A stretch of 10,026 nucleotides of DNA from JADHLJ01 sp038118725 (lineage in GTDB: Bacteria > Pseudomonadota > Alphaproteobacteria > Thalassobaculales > Thalassobaculaceae): assembly GCA_038118725.1 (NCBI GenBank), contig JAYOIK010000119.1, positions 1-10,026 of the forward strand. The letters run 5' to 3'. How positions within the stretch are numbered: position 1 is the stretch's first letter; every line of letters starts with the position of its first letter. Positions 1-6,239 of this stretch are shown here, piece after piece. The notes under the pieces are model-generated. The model did not search any database. It saw only the letters and a program-made list of their open reading frames with translations, and was not told where the DNA came from. The translations under genes were made by a program, and so were the position numbers.

Positions 1-105
1 GGTCGGCGCGGCCAAACGCGGACGCCGCGCTTGAGTTGCGGGAACGTTGAACGATAGTATCCCCATGCGGCGATATTGGGAAGGGCGCGAGAGAGCCGCC
101 CTCGA

Positions 106-1626
106 CTAGATCCGCTCGGATTGGTCCGCCCAATAAGGCTCCCGAAGCAAACGCTTCTTCAGTTTTCCCGAGGCCTCGCGCGGCATGTCCTCGCGAAAGT
201 CGATGCTCTTCGGACACTTGTAAGCGGCTATCCGCTCGCGACACCAAGAGATCAGCGCGGCCTCGTCGATCAAGGAGCCCGGCACCCGCTGGATCACCGC
301 CTTGACCTGCTCGCCCCATTCCGGGTCCGGAACGCCGAAGACCGCGCAATCCGCCACCTCGAGATGGGCGGAGAGCGCCGCCTCGACCTCGGCGGGATAG
401 ATGTTCGCGCCGCCGGAAATGATCATGTCGATCTTGCGATCCGACAAGAAGACGAAGCCCTCTTCATCAATCCAACCGACATCCCCGACGGTAAAGCGTC
501 CGTCCGGCAATTGGCTTTCCGCGGTCTTCTCCGGCGCGTTGTGATAGGTCGGCGGCGGGCGGCCGATGCGCCGGAAATAGAACGTGCCGACCGCGCCCGG
601 CGGCAGATCCTCGCCATCCTCGCCGACCACGGTGATCTCGATCTCCGGCGGACAGCGCCCGACCGTCCCGGGTTTGGCAAGCCAGGTCTCGCTGGTGGCG
701 ATCACCGGCCCGGCGCCTTCACTGGAGGCGAAATACTCGATGATCACCGGCCCGAACCAGTCGATCATCGCGCGCTTCACCCAAGGCGGACAGGGCGCCG
801 CGCCGTGGAAGACCTGGGTCAGCGAGGACAGATCATGGGCGGCCCGCGCCGCCTCGGGCAACCGCAGCAAGCGGATCATCTGGGTCGGCACGATATGACA
901 GGTATTGATCCCGTACCGCTCCACATCGGCCAGAAAACCCTCGGGATCGAACCTGGGCTGAACATAAATGGTCTGGCCATGCGCGAGCGCGAACATGATG
1001 CAGGCATAGGGCGCGGCGTGATACATCGGGGTCGAGACCAGATGCCGGCCCGGCCCGTCGAAGCCCCACATGCCGCCGGCCTCGTGCCAATTGTCCAGCG
1101 CCTCGGTGGTCGAGATCTGATAGGTCGGACGCCAGACACCCTTGGGCCGCCCGGTGGTGCCGGAGGTATAGAACATCGGCCCGCCGGCGCGCTCGTTGCC
1201 AGGCTCTTCCAAGGGTTGCGCGTCCCGCCAGGCCTCGTAGCCGTCGTCAAAAACCTGGACCGATGTCACGCCGGCATCCTTGGCGGCTTCACGCAAAATC
1301 GCCGCGTTGGCGCCGTCGGCGAAAGCCATGCGGGCGGCGCTGTCGGTCAGGATATAGGTGGCCTCGGCCTGGGTCAGATGCCAGTTGATCGGAACCAGCA
1401 TCACCCCCGCGCGCATGCAGCCGGCCATGAGCTCGAGGAATTGCGGGACATTGCCGGCCATCACCGCGATCCGGTCCTCGGGTCCGAGCCCGGCGGCCGC
1501 CAAGCCGTTCGCTACCCGCGCCACCCGATCCTCGAACACCCGCCAGGAAATCGATCCGCCTGGCCAAACCAGGGCCGCCTCGTCCTCGTGCCCAGGGGTG
1601 CGTGGGAAATACGGCTTCAACGACAT
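106..1626 (-). CDS. AMP-forming acyl-CoA synthetase (ANL superfamily)
   Basis: Predicted to activate a carboxylic acid as its acyl-adenylate and transfer it to CoA in the cytoplasm; the acid cannot be read from sequence. The 506-residue protein shows the ANL core motifs in order: the Thr/Ser/Gly-rich ATP loop TSGTTGRPKG (154-163), the adenine-site motif YFASSEG (298-304), the ribose-binding Asp in TVGDVGW (379-385), the hinge DRK (396-398) followed by DMIISGGANIYPAEVE, and the C-terminal catalytic Lys488 in ASGKLKK. The frame is open upstream to 1785. I chose the ATG at 1626 because AGGAGAG (1633-1639 on the minus strand) lies six bases before it and the N-terminus MSLKPYFPRTP fits the family. 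It is transcribed divergently from the DUF2459 gene. Family certain; fatty, aromatic or alicyclic substrates are all possible. Confidence 0.95.
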   Translation of the reverse strand: MSLKPYFPRTPGHEDEAALVWPGGSISWRVFEDRVARVANGLAAAGLGPEDRIAVMAGNVPQFLELMAGCMRAGVMLVPINWHLTQAEATYILTDSAARMAFADGANAAILREAAKDAGVTSVQVFDDGYEAWRDAQPLEEPGNERAGGPMFYTSGTTGRPKGVWRPTYQISTTEALDNWHEAGGMWGFDGPGRHLVSTPMYHAAPYACIMFALAHGQTIYVQPRFDPEGFLADVERYGINTCHIVPTQMIRLLRLPEAARAAHDLSSLTQVFHGAAPCPPWVKRAMIDWFGPVIIEYFASSEGAGPVIATSETWLAKPGTVGRCPPEIEITVVGEDGEDLPPGAVGTFYFRRIGRPPPTYHNAPEKTAESQLPDGRFTVGDVGWIDEEGFVFLSDRKIDMIISGGANIYPAEVEAALSAHLEVADCAVFGVPDPEWGEQVKAVIQRVPGSLIDEAALISWCRERIAAYKCPKSIDFREDMPREASGKLKKRLLREPYWADQSERI

Positions 1627-1632
1627 GCGCTG

Positions 1633-1639
1633 CTCTCCT
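1633..1639 (-). promoter_or_regulatory. Ribosome binding site of the acyl-CoA synthetase
   Basis: AGGAGAG on the minus strand, six bases before the ATG at 1626. It decides the start against upstream in-frame codons that would run into the divergent neighbour. Confidence 0.75.
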
Positions 1640-1784
1640 AGATCCTTGCCCGAACAACCGGGGAAATCATTGCCAGAGGATCGGTGGCGTGCGAATGGAC
1701 ATCGCGCAACCACGTCGCGCCCCCGAATTTCCATATTCGACGGTTCTACGCCCCAAGCCTTGCCATCAATACGCTGGTAAAACA

Positions 1785-2417
1785 ATGCACCGCGTCATCC
1801 TGATCGTCCTCGCCGTTCTGACGGGACTCGTCTCGCCGCTTTCCGCCCGCGCGGCGGAACGCGGCGTGGTGCTGGTGAATATCGGCTGGCATGTCGGCAT
1901 CGTGTTGCCGATCGACGAGACCCTGCGGCGCGCGATGCCGGAACTCGCCGCCTTCCCGGACGCCGATCACGTTGAAATCGGTTGGGGTGATCGGGACTTT
2001 TACCAAGCCGAGAGCCCCGGCCCGCTAACCACCTTGTCGGCGGCGCTGGTCCCGACCGACGCGGTTATCCATCTGCATGGGTTTTCGGGCCCGGTGAAGG
2101 ATCGCTTCAGTGCCTCGGAATTGCTCGAAGTGCCGCTGTCGGACCAGGAATTCGCCGGACTATTCGGTCATATCCACGCCAGTTTCGATCGCGGCGACGG
2201 GGTCGAGTCCGAGCCCTTGGGCCCGGGCCTGTATGAAGGTTCAAGCTGGTTCTACAAGGCCAATGGAGAGTTCTCCCTGGCCCGGACCTGCAACACCTGG
2301 ATCGCCGAGGCCTTGACGGCGGCGGGCCTGGACATCGAGCCCTCGGGCATCATCACCGCGTCCGGCGTGATGGACGCGGCGCGGACGGCTCTCGAAAAAC
2401 GCGCTGGCGCGCAGTGA
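1785..2417 (+). CDS. Exported DUF2459/TIGR02117-family protein
   Basis: A 210-residue protein matching from memory the DUF2459 (TIGR02117) family, first noted near urease operons and without an established function. The ATG at 1785 gives a clean Sec signal peptide: charged MHR, hydrophobic residues 4-20, and a likely cleavage after SARAA (about residue 24), so the mature protein should be periplasmic. Family landmarks are GWHVG (34-38), IGWGDRDFY (65-73), AVIHLHGF (93-100), WFYKANGEFS (155-164) and TCNTW (168-172). The frame is open back to 1602, but that part overlaps the divergent gene and spoils the signal peptide; the ribosome site before 1785 is weak. The invariant-looking His36 and Cys169 in His-then-Cys order recall circularly permuted papain-like (NlpC/P60-type) enzymes; this is inference. 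No urease gene is in the window. HIT and LLM genes follow on the same strand. Confidence 0.85.
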   Translation: MHRVILIVLAVLTGLVSPLSARAAERGVVLVNIGWHVGIVLPIDETLRRAMPELAAFPDADHVEIGWGDRDFYQAESPGPLTTLSAALVPTDAVIHLHGFSGPVKDRFSASELLEVPLSDQEFAGLFGHIHASFDRGDGVESEPLGPGLYEGSSWFYKANGEFSLARTCNTWIAEALTAAGLDIEPSGIITASGVMDAARTALEKRAGAQ

Positions 2418-2487
2418 CGTCACCCGGCCTTTGTCGAAGCGAGCCATCCCGTTAAGATCGAGGAAACAGCCGCGCGAGGACGAGCCC

Positions 2488-2910
2488 ATGAGAACCGATC
2501 CGGATTGCATCTTCTGCAAGATCATCGCGGGAGACATCCCAAGCCTGAAGCTGCTCGAGACCGACAAGGTTCTGTCCTTCATGGATATCAATCCGTTCAA
2601 TGACGGCCACTGCCTGGTCATTCCGAAGGCGCATAGCGAGAATCTTTTCGCCGCCGAGAACGAGGATCTCGCGGCCTGCATCCAAACGGCCAAAACCGTC
2701 GCGACCGCCGTCGACAAGGCGCTGTCGCCCGCCGGCATCAACATCATGCAGGCCAATGGCACGGCGGCCGGTCAATCGGTGTTCCACTTCCACATGCATA
2801 TCTTCCCTCGGGTAGCCGACGACGGCGCGACCTTCAATTGGGGTTACAAGCCCGGCGACATGGAACGCCTAAAGGAGATACAAGCGAAAATCCTCGCGGC
2901 GATGGATTGA
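2488..2910 (+). CDS. HIT-family nucleotide hydrolase/transferase
   Basis: A 140-residue histidine-triad protein of normal length for the bacterial Hint-like branch. These proteins hydrolyse nucleoside phosphoramidates, acyl-adenylates or similar nucleotide conjugates in the cytoplasm. The catalytic triad HFHMH is at residues 100-104, followed by IFPR. An N-terminal CIFC (Cys7, Cys10) matches the zinc-binding half of this branch, and FMDINPFNDGHCLVIPKAH (31-49) is the typical core strand-loop-strand. The ATG at 2488 was chosen because GAGGA (2476-2480) is seven bases upstream and MRTDPDCIFC is the usual N-terminus; an in-frame extension to 2431 adds only a basic, non-family segment. It sits 70 bases after the DUF2459 gene and 45 bases before the LLM gene, so one transcript is plausible. 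Physiological substrate unknown. Confidence 0.95.
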   Translation: MRTDPDCIFCKIIAGDIPSLKLLETDKVLSFMDINPFNDGHCLVIPKAHSENLFAAENEDLAACIQTAKTVATAVDKALSPAGINIMQANGTAAGQSVFHFHMHIFPRVADDGATFNWGYKPGDMERLKEIQAKILAAMD

Positions 2911-2955
2911 CGTCCCGGACCGGCGGGTTCGACAGAAAAAACAGGAGCTCTTGGC

Positions 2956-4008
2956 ATGAAACTCGGACTATCGATCGGCTATTCCGGCGCGCATCTGGAC
3001 TTGCCCGTCGAGCGCGTGAAGCGGGCGGAAAAGCTCGGCTATGACTCGGTCTGGACGGCGGAGGCCTACGGCTCGGACGCGATCACGCCGCTGGCCTATC
3101 TGGCGGCGGTAACCTCGCGGATCAAACTCGGCACCGGCATCATCCAGGTCTCGGCCCGCTCCGCCGCCAATGCCGCGATGAGCGCCGGAACGGTGGACGC
3201 CATGGCCGGCGGCGGGCGTTTCATCGCCGGACTCGGCGTCTCGGGACCGCAGATCGTCGAGGGCTGGTACGGTCAGCCCTGGGGCAAGCCGTATTACTGG
3301 CTGAAGGACTATACGGAGATCATGCGCAAGGTCTGGCGCCGCGAGGAAGGCCTCGTCCATGACGGCAAGCAGATCCAGTTGCCGACCACCGCCGAGGGCT
3401 CCATGGGCGTCGGCAAGCCGCTGAAATCCATCCTGCACATGAACCCGGATATTCCGATCTATTTCGGCGCCGGCAACGAGGCGACGGTCCGGCTCTGTGG
3501 CGAGATCGCGGATGGCTGGTTGCCCCTCGGCCTGGTTCCCGGCACGTTCGATGAATACAAGCCCTGGCTGGAGCAAGGCTTCGAGCGCGCCGGAAACGGC
3601 AAGAGCTTCGATAATTTCGAAATCCAGGCGAGTGTCTTTGTCGATATTGACGACGATGTGCAAGCCGCCCTCGACCGCCTGAAACCGCGCGAGGCGCTGT
3701 ATATCGGCGGCATGGGCCATCGGAACAAGAACTACCACAAGGATATGATGATCCGGCGCGGCTTCGGCGACGCCGCCGAGCGGATTCAGGAGCTTTATCT
3801 TGACGGCCGCAAGGACGAGGCGGCGGCGGCGGTGCCCGACGAATGGGTCGACGCAAAATCTCTCTGCGGCCCGCCGGCCCGGATCCGGCAACGCTATGCC
3901 CCCTGGGAGACCTGCGGCGCCACCTCCGTGACCGTGCGCACCTCCCAGGACCCGGCGGTCGACCTGATGGCCGAAATCGCCCGCCTCAACCCGCCCAGGG
4001 GAGATTGA
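2956..4008 (+). CDS. LLM-class oxidoreductase, F420/Rv3520c-like subfamily
   Basis: A 350-residue luciferase-like (TIM-barrel) flavin/deazaflavin oxidoreductase. Family features include MKLGLSIGYSG at the first strand, EKLGYDSVWTAEAYGSDA (25-42), SRIKLGTGIIQVSARSA (55-71), the GRFIAGLGVSGPQIVEGWYG segment (about 87-106), and the later PIYFGAGNE ... GEIADGWLP block common to LLM enzymes. The pattern is closest, from memory, to the TIGR03559 group named after mycobacterial Rv3520c, which is annotated as F420-dependent. Cofactor (F420 or FMN) and substrate cannot be settled here. AGGAG (2943-2947) lies eight bases before the ATG. The C-terminus ends five bases from the convergent oxygenase remnant. 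It may share a transcript with the HIT gene. Confidence 0.93.
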   Translation: MKLGLSIGYSGAHLDLPVERVKRAEKLGYDSVWTAEAYGSDAITPLAYLAAVTSRIKLGTGIIQVSARSAANAAMSAGTVDAMAGGGRFIAGLGVSGPQIVEGWYGQPWGKPYYWLKDYTEIMRKVWRREEGLVHDGKQIQLPTTAEGSMGVGKPLKSILHMNPDIPIYFGAGNEATVRLCGEIADGWLPLGLVPGTFDEYKPWLEQGFERAGNGKSFDNFEIQASVFVDIDDDVQAALDRLKPREALYIGGMGHRNKNYHKDMMIRRGFGDAAERIQELYLDGRKDEAAAAVPDEWVDAKSLCGPPARIRQRYAPWETCGATSVTVRTSQDPAVDLMAEIARLNPPRGD

Positions 4009-4013
4009 GCACC

Positions 4014-4241
4014 CTACTCCGCCGCCGGCCTATCCTCGTTGAAATGCGCGTAATTCCGCCGGCCGAACCATTCCATGTATTCGCCATAGGTTATCGGCTC
4101 GAACCGCTGTGGATTGTCCGGGCCGTGACAGGTCGGCAGGCACTCCACGACGTAATCGTTCGAGGCGTCGAAAAAGAACGGGATCACGTATCGGTCGACG
4201 CCCGGCGCCGACGGCAAGGCATGAGGTGCCGGGCAAACGCT
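4014..4241 (-). pseudogene. C-terminal remnant of an isopenicillin-N-synthase-like Fe(II)/2-oxoglutarate oxygenase
   Basis: About 70 residues match the extreme C-terminus of the isopenicillin N synthase family of non-haem iron oxygenases: DRYVIPFFFDASNDYVVECL, then PTCHGPDNPQRFEPITYGEY and MEWFGRRNYAHFNE before the stop. Intact family members are about 310-350 residues and carry an HxD...H iron triad. None of that is present: the frame is closed by a TGA at 4242-4244, and the two other minus-strand frames up to the SnoaL-like gene show no family sequence. Recognisable similarity may reach slightly upstream (APHALPSAPGVDRY resembling the usual PHRV segment, but degraded). The 2OG-binding RxS motif reads RYV. 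The only in-frame start is a TTG at 4217. I read it as a truncated gene whose 5' four-fifths has been lost. Confidence 0.8.
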
Positions 4242-4350
4242 TCAATCGGGCCCGAGAGGACTCGACCCAGGGCCCTTCCTGTTCCCACCAGACCATGGCT
4301 TTTGCCGGGGATTCAAGGGAGACGACAAGAACCAGAGCCCGCCGCCCCTC

Positions 4351-4749
4351 TCACGGCGCGAAACTGGATCTCAGATGCGCGGCCCAGACGCCGTTCAGTT
4401 CGCTGATCACCCAAAGCGAGCGATGGCGCGCCAGCACGCTGTCGTCGACCCGGAAACGGGTGAAGCGGACATCCAGATGCACCTTGTCCACTGACGCCAT
4501 AAGCACATCGATCGAGTCCCAACGCGTGTGATGCCACTCGTCGCTGGCCCGTTTGTGAAAGTCCGCGAGATAGGTATCCGGAGTCTCCCAGATCCGCATC
4601 ACGCCGCCGGATAGCCGGTAATGCGGGAAATGCATGGTTGCCGCCAAGGCGTCGGCGTCCTGGGCGTTGAGCGCCACGAGATGCGCCGCCATGACCGCGC
4701 GCGCCGCATCAATCTGCGAGGTGAATGTGGAGTCGGGCTCGTGTTCCAT
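4351..4749 (-). CDS. SnoaL-like / NTF2-like domain protein
   Basis: A 132-residue protein with the shape of the SnoaL/NTF2-like superfamily, a cone-shaped alpha+beta fold used by small isomerases, hydratases and accessory subunits. Visible features are the N-terminal helix pair with AAHLVALNAQDADALAATMH (21-40), the FPHYRLSGG turn, and the alternating strands HLDVRFTRFRVDDSV and RHRSLWVISELNGVWAAHLR typical of the C-terminal sheet. Catalytic residues cannot be assigned with confidence; His and Asp residues around 40-44 and 71-80 could line the cavity. The start ATG at 4749 has only a weak ribosome site. It follows the 91-residue gene by 53 bases on the same strand and may share its transcript. 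Function unknown. Confidence 0.75.
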   Translation of the reverse strand: MEHEPDSTFTSQIDAARAVMAAHLVALNAQDADALAATMHFPHYRLSGGVMRIWETPDTYLADFHKRASDEWHHTRWDSIDVLMASVDKVHLDVRFTRFRVDDSVLARHRSLWVISELNGVWAAHLRSSFAP

Positions 4750-4775
4750 GGGCGCGACTATCGCGGCCTTCTGGT

Positions 4776-4792
4776 GATTTCACAAGGAAATC
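4776..4792. repeat. Short inverted repeat between the 91-residue gene and the SnoaL-like gene
   Basis: Perfect 6-base arms GATTTC / GAAATC separated by ACAAG. It lies between the stop of the 91-residue gene and the start of the SnoaL-like gene. There is no T run after it, so it is not an obvious terminator; it could be a small operator or chance. Confidence 0.3.
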
Positions 4793-4802
4793 GAAACGCC
4801 TT

Positions 4803-5078
4803 TTACAAACTGCGCCCGGTACCCTTGGGAGCGTAGAACACCGCCGAACCGGCATCCGCCGCCGGAGCCGGGCCGGTCTGGACGTGTTCTTCCGCCAGGT
4901 TTTCCGCGCGATCCGAGCAAGCCGCCTTTTCATTGGCCGACAACTCGTTGAAATGCGGACGCAGATCAAACTCGTTGAAATTGCCGTCCAGGGTCTTGCC
5001 CAACTCGTCTTTGCGATCGCCGTCTTCCTCGACGACGTCGAACATGGCCTTCGCCAAAATACGTACCGCCGGATCCAT
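4803..5078 (-). CDS. Hypothetical protein, 91 residues, unrecognised
   Basis: A small, acidic, probably soluble protein that I do not recognise. The ATG at 5078 is preceded by a purine-rich GGGGGTGG on the minus strand; an in-frame ATG at 5150 would add 24 residues but has no ribosome site and extends into AT-rich DNA. The first 50 residues are rich in Asp, Glu, Lys and Asn (VVEEDGDRKDELGKTLDGN, then FNEFDLRPHFNEL) and look helical. The tail from about residue 65 is Ala/Pro/Gly-rich and probably disordered. No signal peptide, membrane segment or catalytic motif is visible. The AT-rich 5' region and same-strand neighbours favour a real gene, but coding status is moderate. Confidence 0.5.
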   Translation of the reverse strand: MDPAVRILAKAMFDVVEEDGDRKDELGKTLDGNFNEFDLRPHFNELSANEKAACSDRAENLAEEHVQTGPAPAADAGSAVFYAPKGTGRSL

Positions 5079-5139
5079 CGCCACCCCCGCTGGTGGTTGC
5101 TGTCGCCAAACTACTTGATTCAGCGTGACCCGAATCGGG

Positions 5140-5216
5140 GGAAATTTCAAGAGTCTTATTTTTCAAGGTTTTGTAGGCGTGGGTTTTAACACAATTTTAA
5201 CGATTGAGCTTAGGGC
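5140..5216 (-). promoter_or_regulatory. AT-rich upstream region, probable promoter of the 91-residue gene
   Basis: A markedly AT-rich patch in otherwise GC-rich DNA, 60-140 bases upstream of the 5078 start, and also downstream of the FAH-family gene stop. On the minus strand it contains TTGAAA and TACAAA hexamers but no pair at 16-18 base spacing that I would defend. Promoter location is inferred from composition and position only. Confidence 0.35.
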
Positions 5217-5258
5217 CTTGATGGCGGCTCAGCGCACCGGCATTTTCCCGGATACGAT

Positions 5259-6239
5259 CTAGCCCCGCTCCACGACCTGCTCGATCGCGCCGAAGACCGA
5301 GCGCCCGGCCTTGTCCAGCACCTCGAGCCATACCGCGTCGCCAAAACGCATGAACGGGGTCCTCGGCGCGCCGTCGGCGATGGTCTCGACCATCCGGATC
5401 TCGGCGATGCAGGAATAGCCATGCGCCTGGTCCGCGTTGGAGACGGTCCCGGAGCCGATCACCGTGCCGGCGGTCAAGGGCCTTGTCTTGGCGGCATGGG
5501 CGATCAGGGTCGGGAAATCAAAGGTCATGTCGACCCCCGCCTCGGTCCAGCCGACCTTCTCGCCATTGAAATGGGACAGCAACGGCAGATGCAGCCTGCC
5601 GCCGTCCCAGGCATCGCCAAGGCTGTCGGGCGTCACCGCCGCCGGCGCGAAGGCGGTGGGCGGCTTGCCGTGCACGAAACCGAAGCCCTTGGCCAATTCG
5701 TCGGGGATCAGTCCGCGCAGACTGACATCGTTGACCAGCATGACCAGCTTGATATGCCCGCGCGCCGCCTCGACGCTCACCCCTTTGGGGACGTCGTCCA
5801 CGACGACCGCGATCTCGCCCTCGAAATCGATACCCCAATCCTCGCTTAGCGCCGTGATCGGGTCGGTTGGCGCGAGAAACCCGTCCGAGCCGCCCTGATA
5901 CATCAGCGGGTCCGTCCAAAAGCTCGGCGGCAGTTCCACCCCCCGCGCCTTGCGGACAAGCTCGACATGATTGACATAAGCCGACCCGTCGAGCCAGGCA
6001 TAGGCGCGCGGCAAGGGCGACGCCATAACCGCGGGATCGAAGGGCACGAGCCCGGGCGCGGTTCCGTCGTTCACCCGCGCCGCGAGATCGGCGAGACGCG
6101 GCGCGGTCTCCTCCCAGTTTTCGAGCGCGGCTTGAAGGGTCAGGGCAATGTCGCCCGCGGGCGCTTGGGTTGCGAGGCCATCACCGATAACGACAAGCGC
6201 GCCGTCACGACCGCCGGATTTGAGGGAACCGAGTTTCAC
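5259..6239 (-). CDS. Fumarylacetoacetate hydrolase (FAH) family protein
   Basis: A 326-residue FAH-fold hydrolase, predicted to cleave a C-C bond in a diketo acid (fumarylacetoacetate to fumarate and acetoacetate) in the cytoplasm. The metal-ligand pattern is present: Glu140 and Glu142 in DFEGEIAVVVDD (138-149) and Asp171 in LVNDVSLRG (168-176). Lys192 in FGFVHGKPPTAFAP and the IGSGTVSN loop (261-268) belong to the family active-site surroundings. The start is a GTG at 6239 whose first bases overlap the TGA of the dioxygenase gene (GTGA). MKLGSLKSGGRDG is the expected N-terminus, so GTG is the true start, with a GGAGGCGGCGGA-like purine tract just before it. The overlap argues for translational coupling with the dioxygenase. 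The exact substrate is inferred from the neighbour; FAH-family members also act in other meta-cleavage routes. Confidence 0.92.
   Translation of the reverse strand: MKLGSLKSGGRDGALVVIGDGLATQAPAGDIALTLQAALENWEETAPRLADLAARVNDGTAPGLVPFDPAVMASPLPRAYAWLDGSAYVNHVELVRKARGVELPPSFWTDPLMYQGGSDGFLAPTDPITALSEDWGIDFEGEIAVVVDDVPKGVSVEAARGHIKLVMLVNDVSLRGLIPDELAKGFGFVHGKPPTAFAPAAVTPDSLGDAWDGGRLHLPLLSHFNGEKVGWTEAGVDMTFDFPTLIAHAAKTRPLTAGTVIGSGTVSNADQAHGYSCIAEIRMVETIADGAPRTPFMRFGDAVWLEVLDKAGRSVFGAIEQVVERG
6236..6239 (-). other. GTGA stop/start overlap coupling dioxygenase and hydrolase
   Basis: On the minus strand the TGA stop of the dioxygenase (6236-6238) and the GTG start of the FAH-family gene (6237-6239) share bases. 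This is a classic arrangement for reinitiation and matched synthesis of two enzymes acting in sequence. Confidence 0.85.

Noticed and set aside
1..105. Possible 3' end of an upstream gene at the left edge
   Set aside because: Two plus-strand frames end here (stops at 32-34 and 48-50) with short plausible tails, but too little sequence is present to choose either.
76..1641. A 521-codon plus-strand open frame covering the acyl-CoA synthetase gene
   Set aside because: It is antisense to a clear ANL-family gene; its translation is Arg/Gly/His/Pro-rich without motifs, as expected from the complement of GC-rich coding DNA.
2414..2423. Perfect palindrome GTGACGTCAC over the DUF2459 stop codon
   Set aside because: Only ten bases, overlapping a stop codon, with no second copy or promoter context; chance is sufficient.
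2968..3891. A 307-codon minus-strand open frame inside the LLM oxidoreductase gene
   Set aside because: Wholly antisense to a well-conserved enzyme, with no ribosome site or domain of its own.
4236..4275. GGGCCC repeats flanking a 16-base spacer, like a hairpin or part of a tRNA
   Set aside because: GGGCCC is self-complementary and common in GC-rich DNA; no T tract follows, and no tRNA arms or anticodon loop can be drawn.
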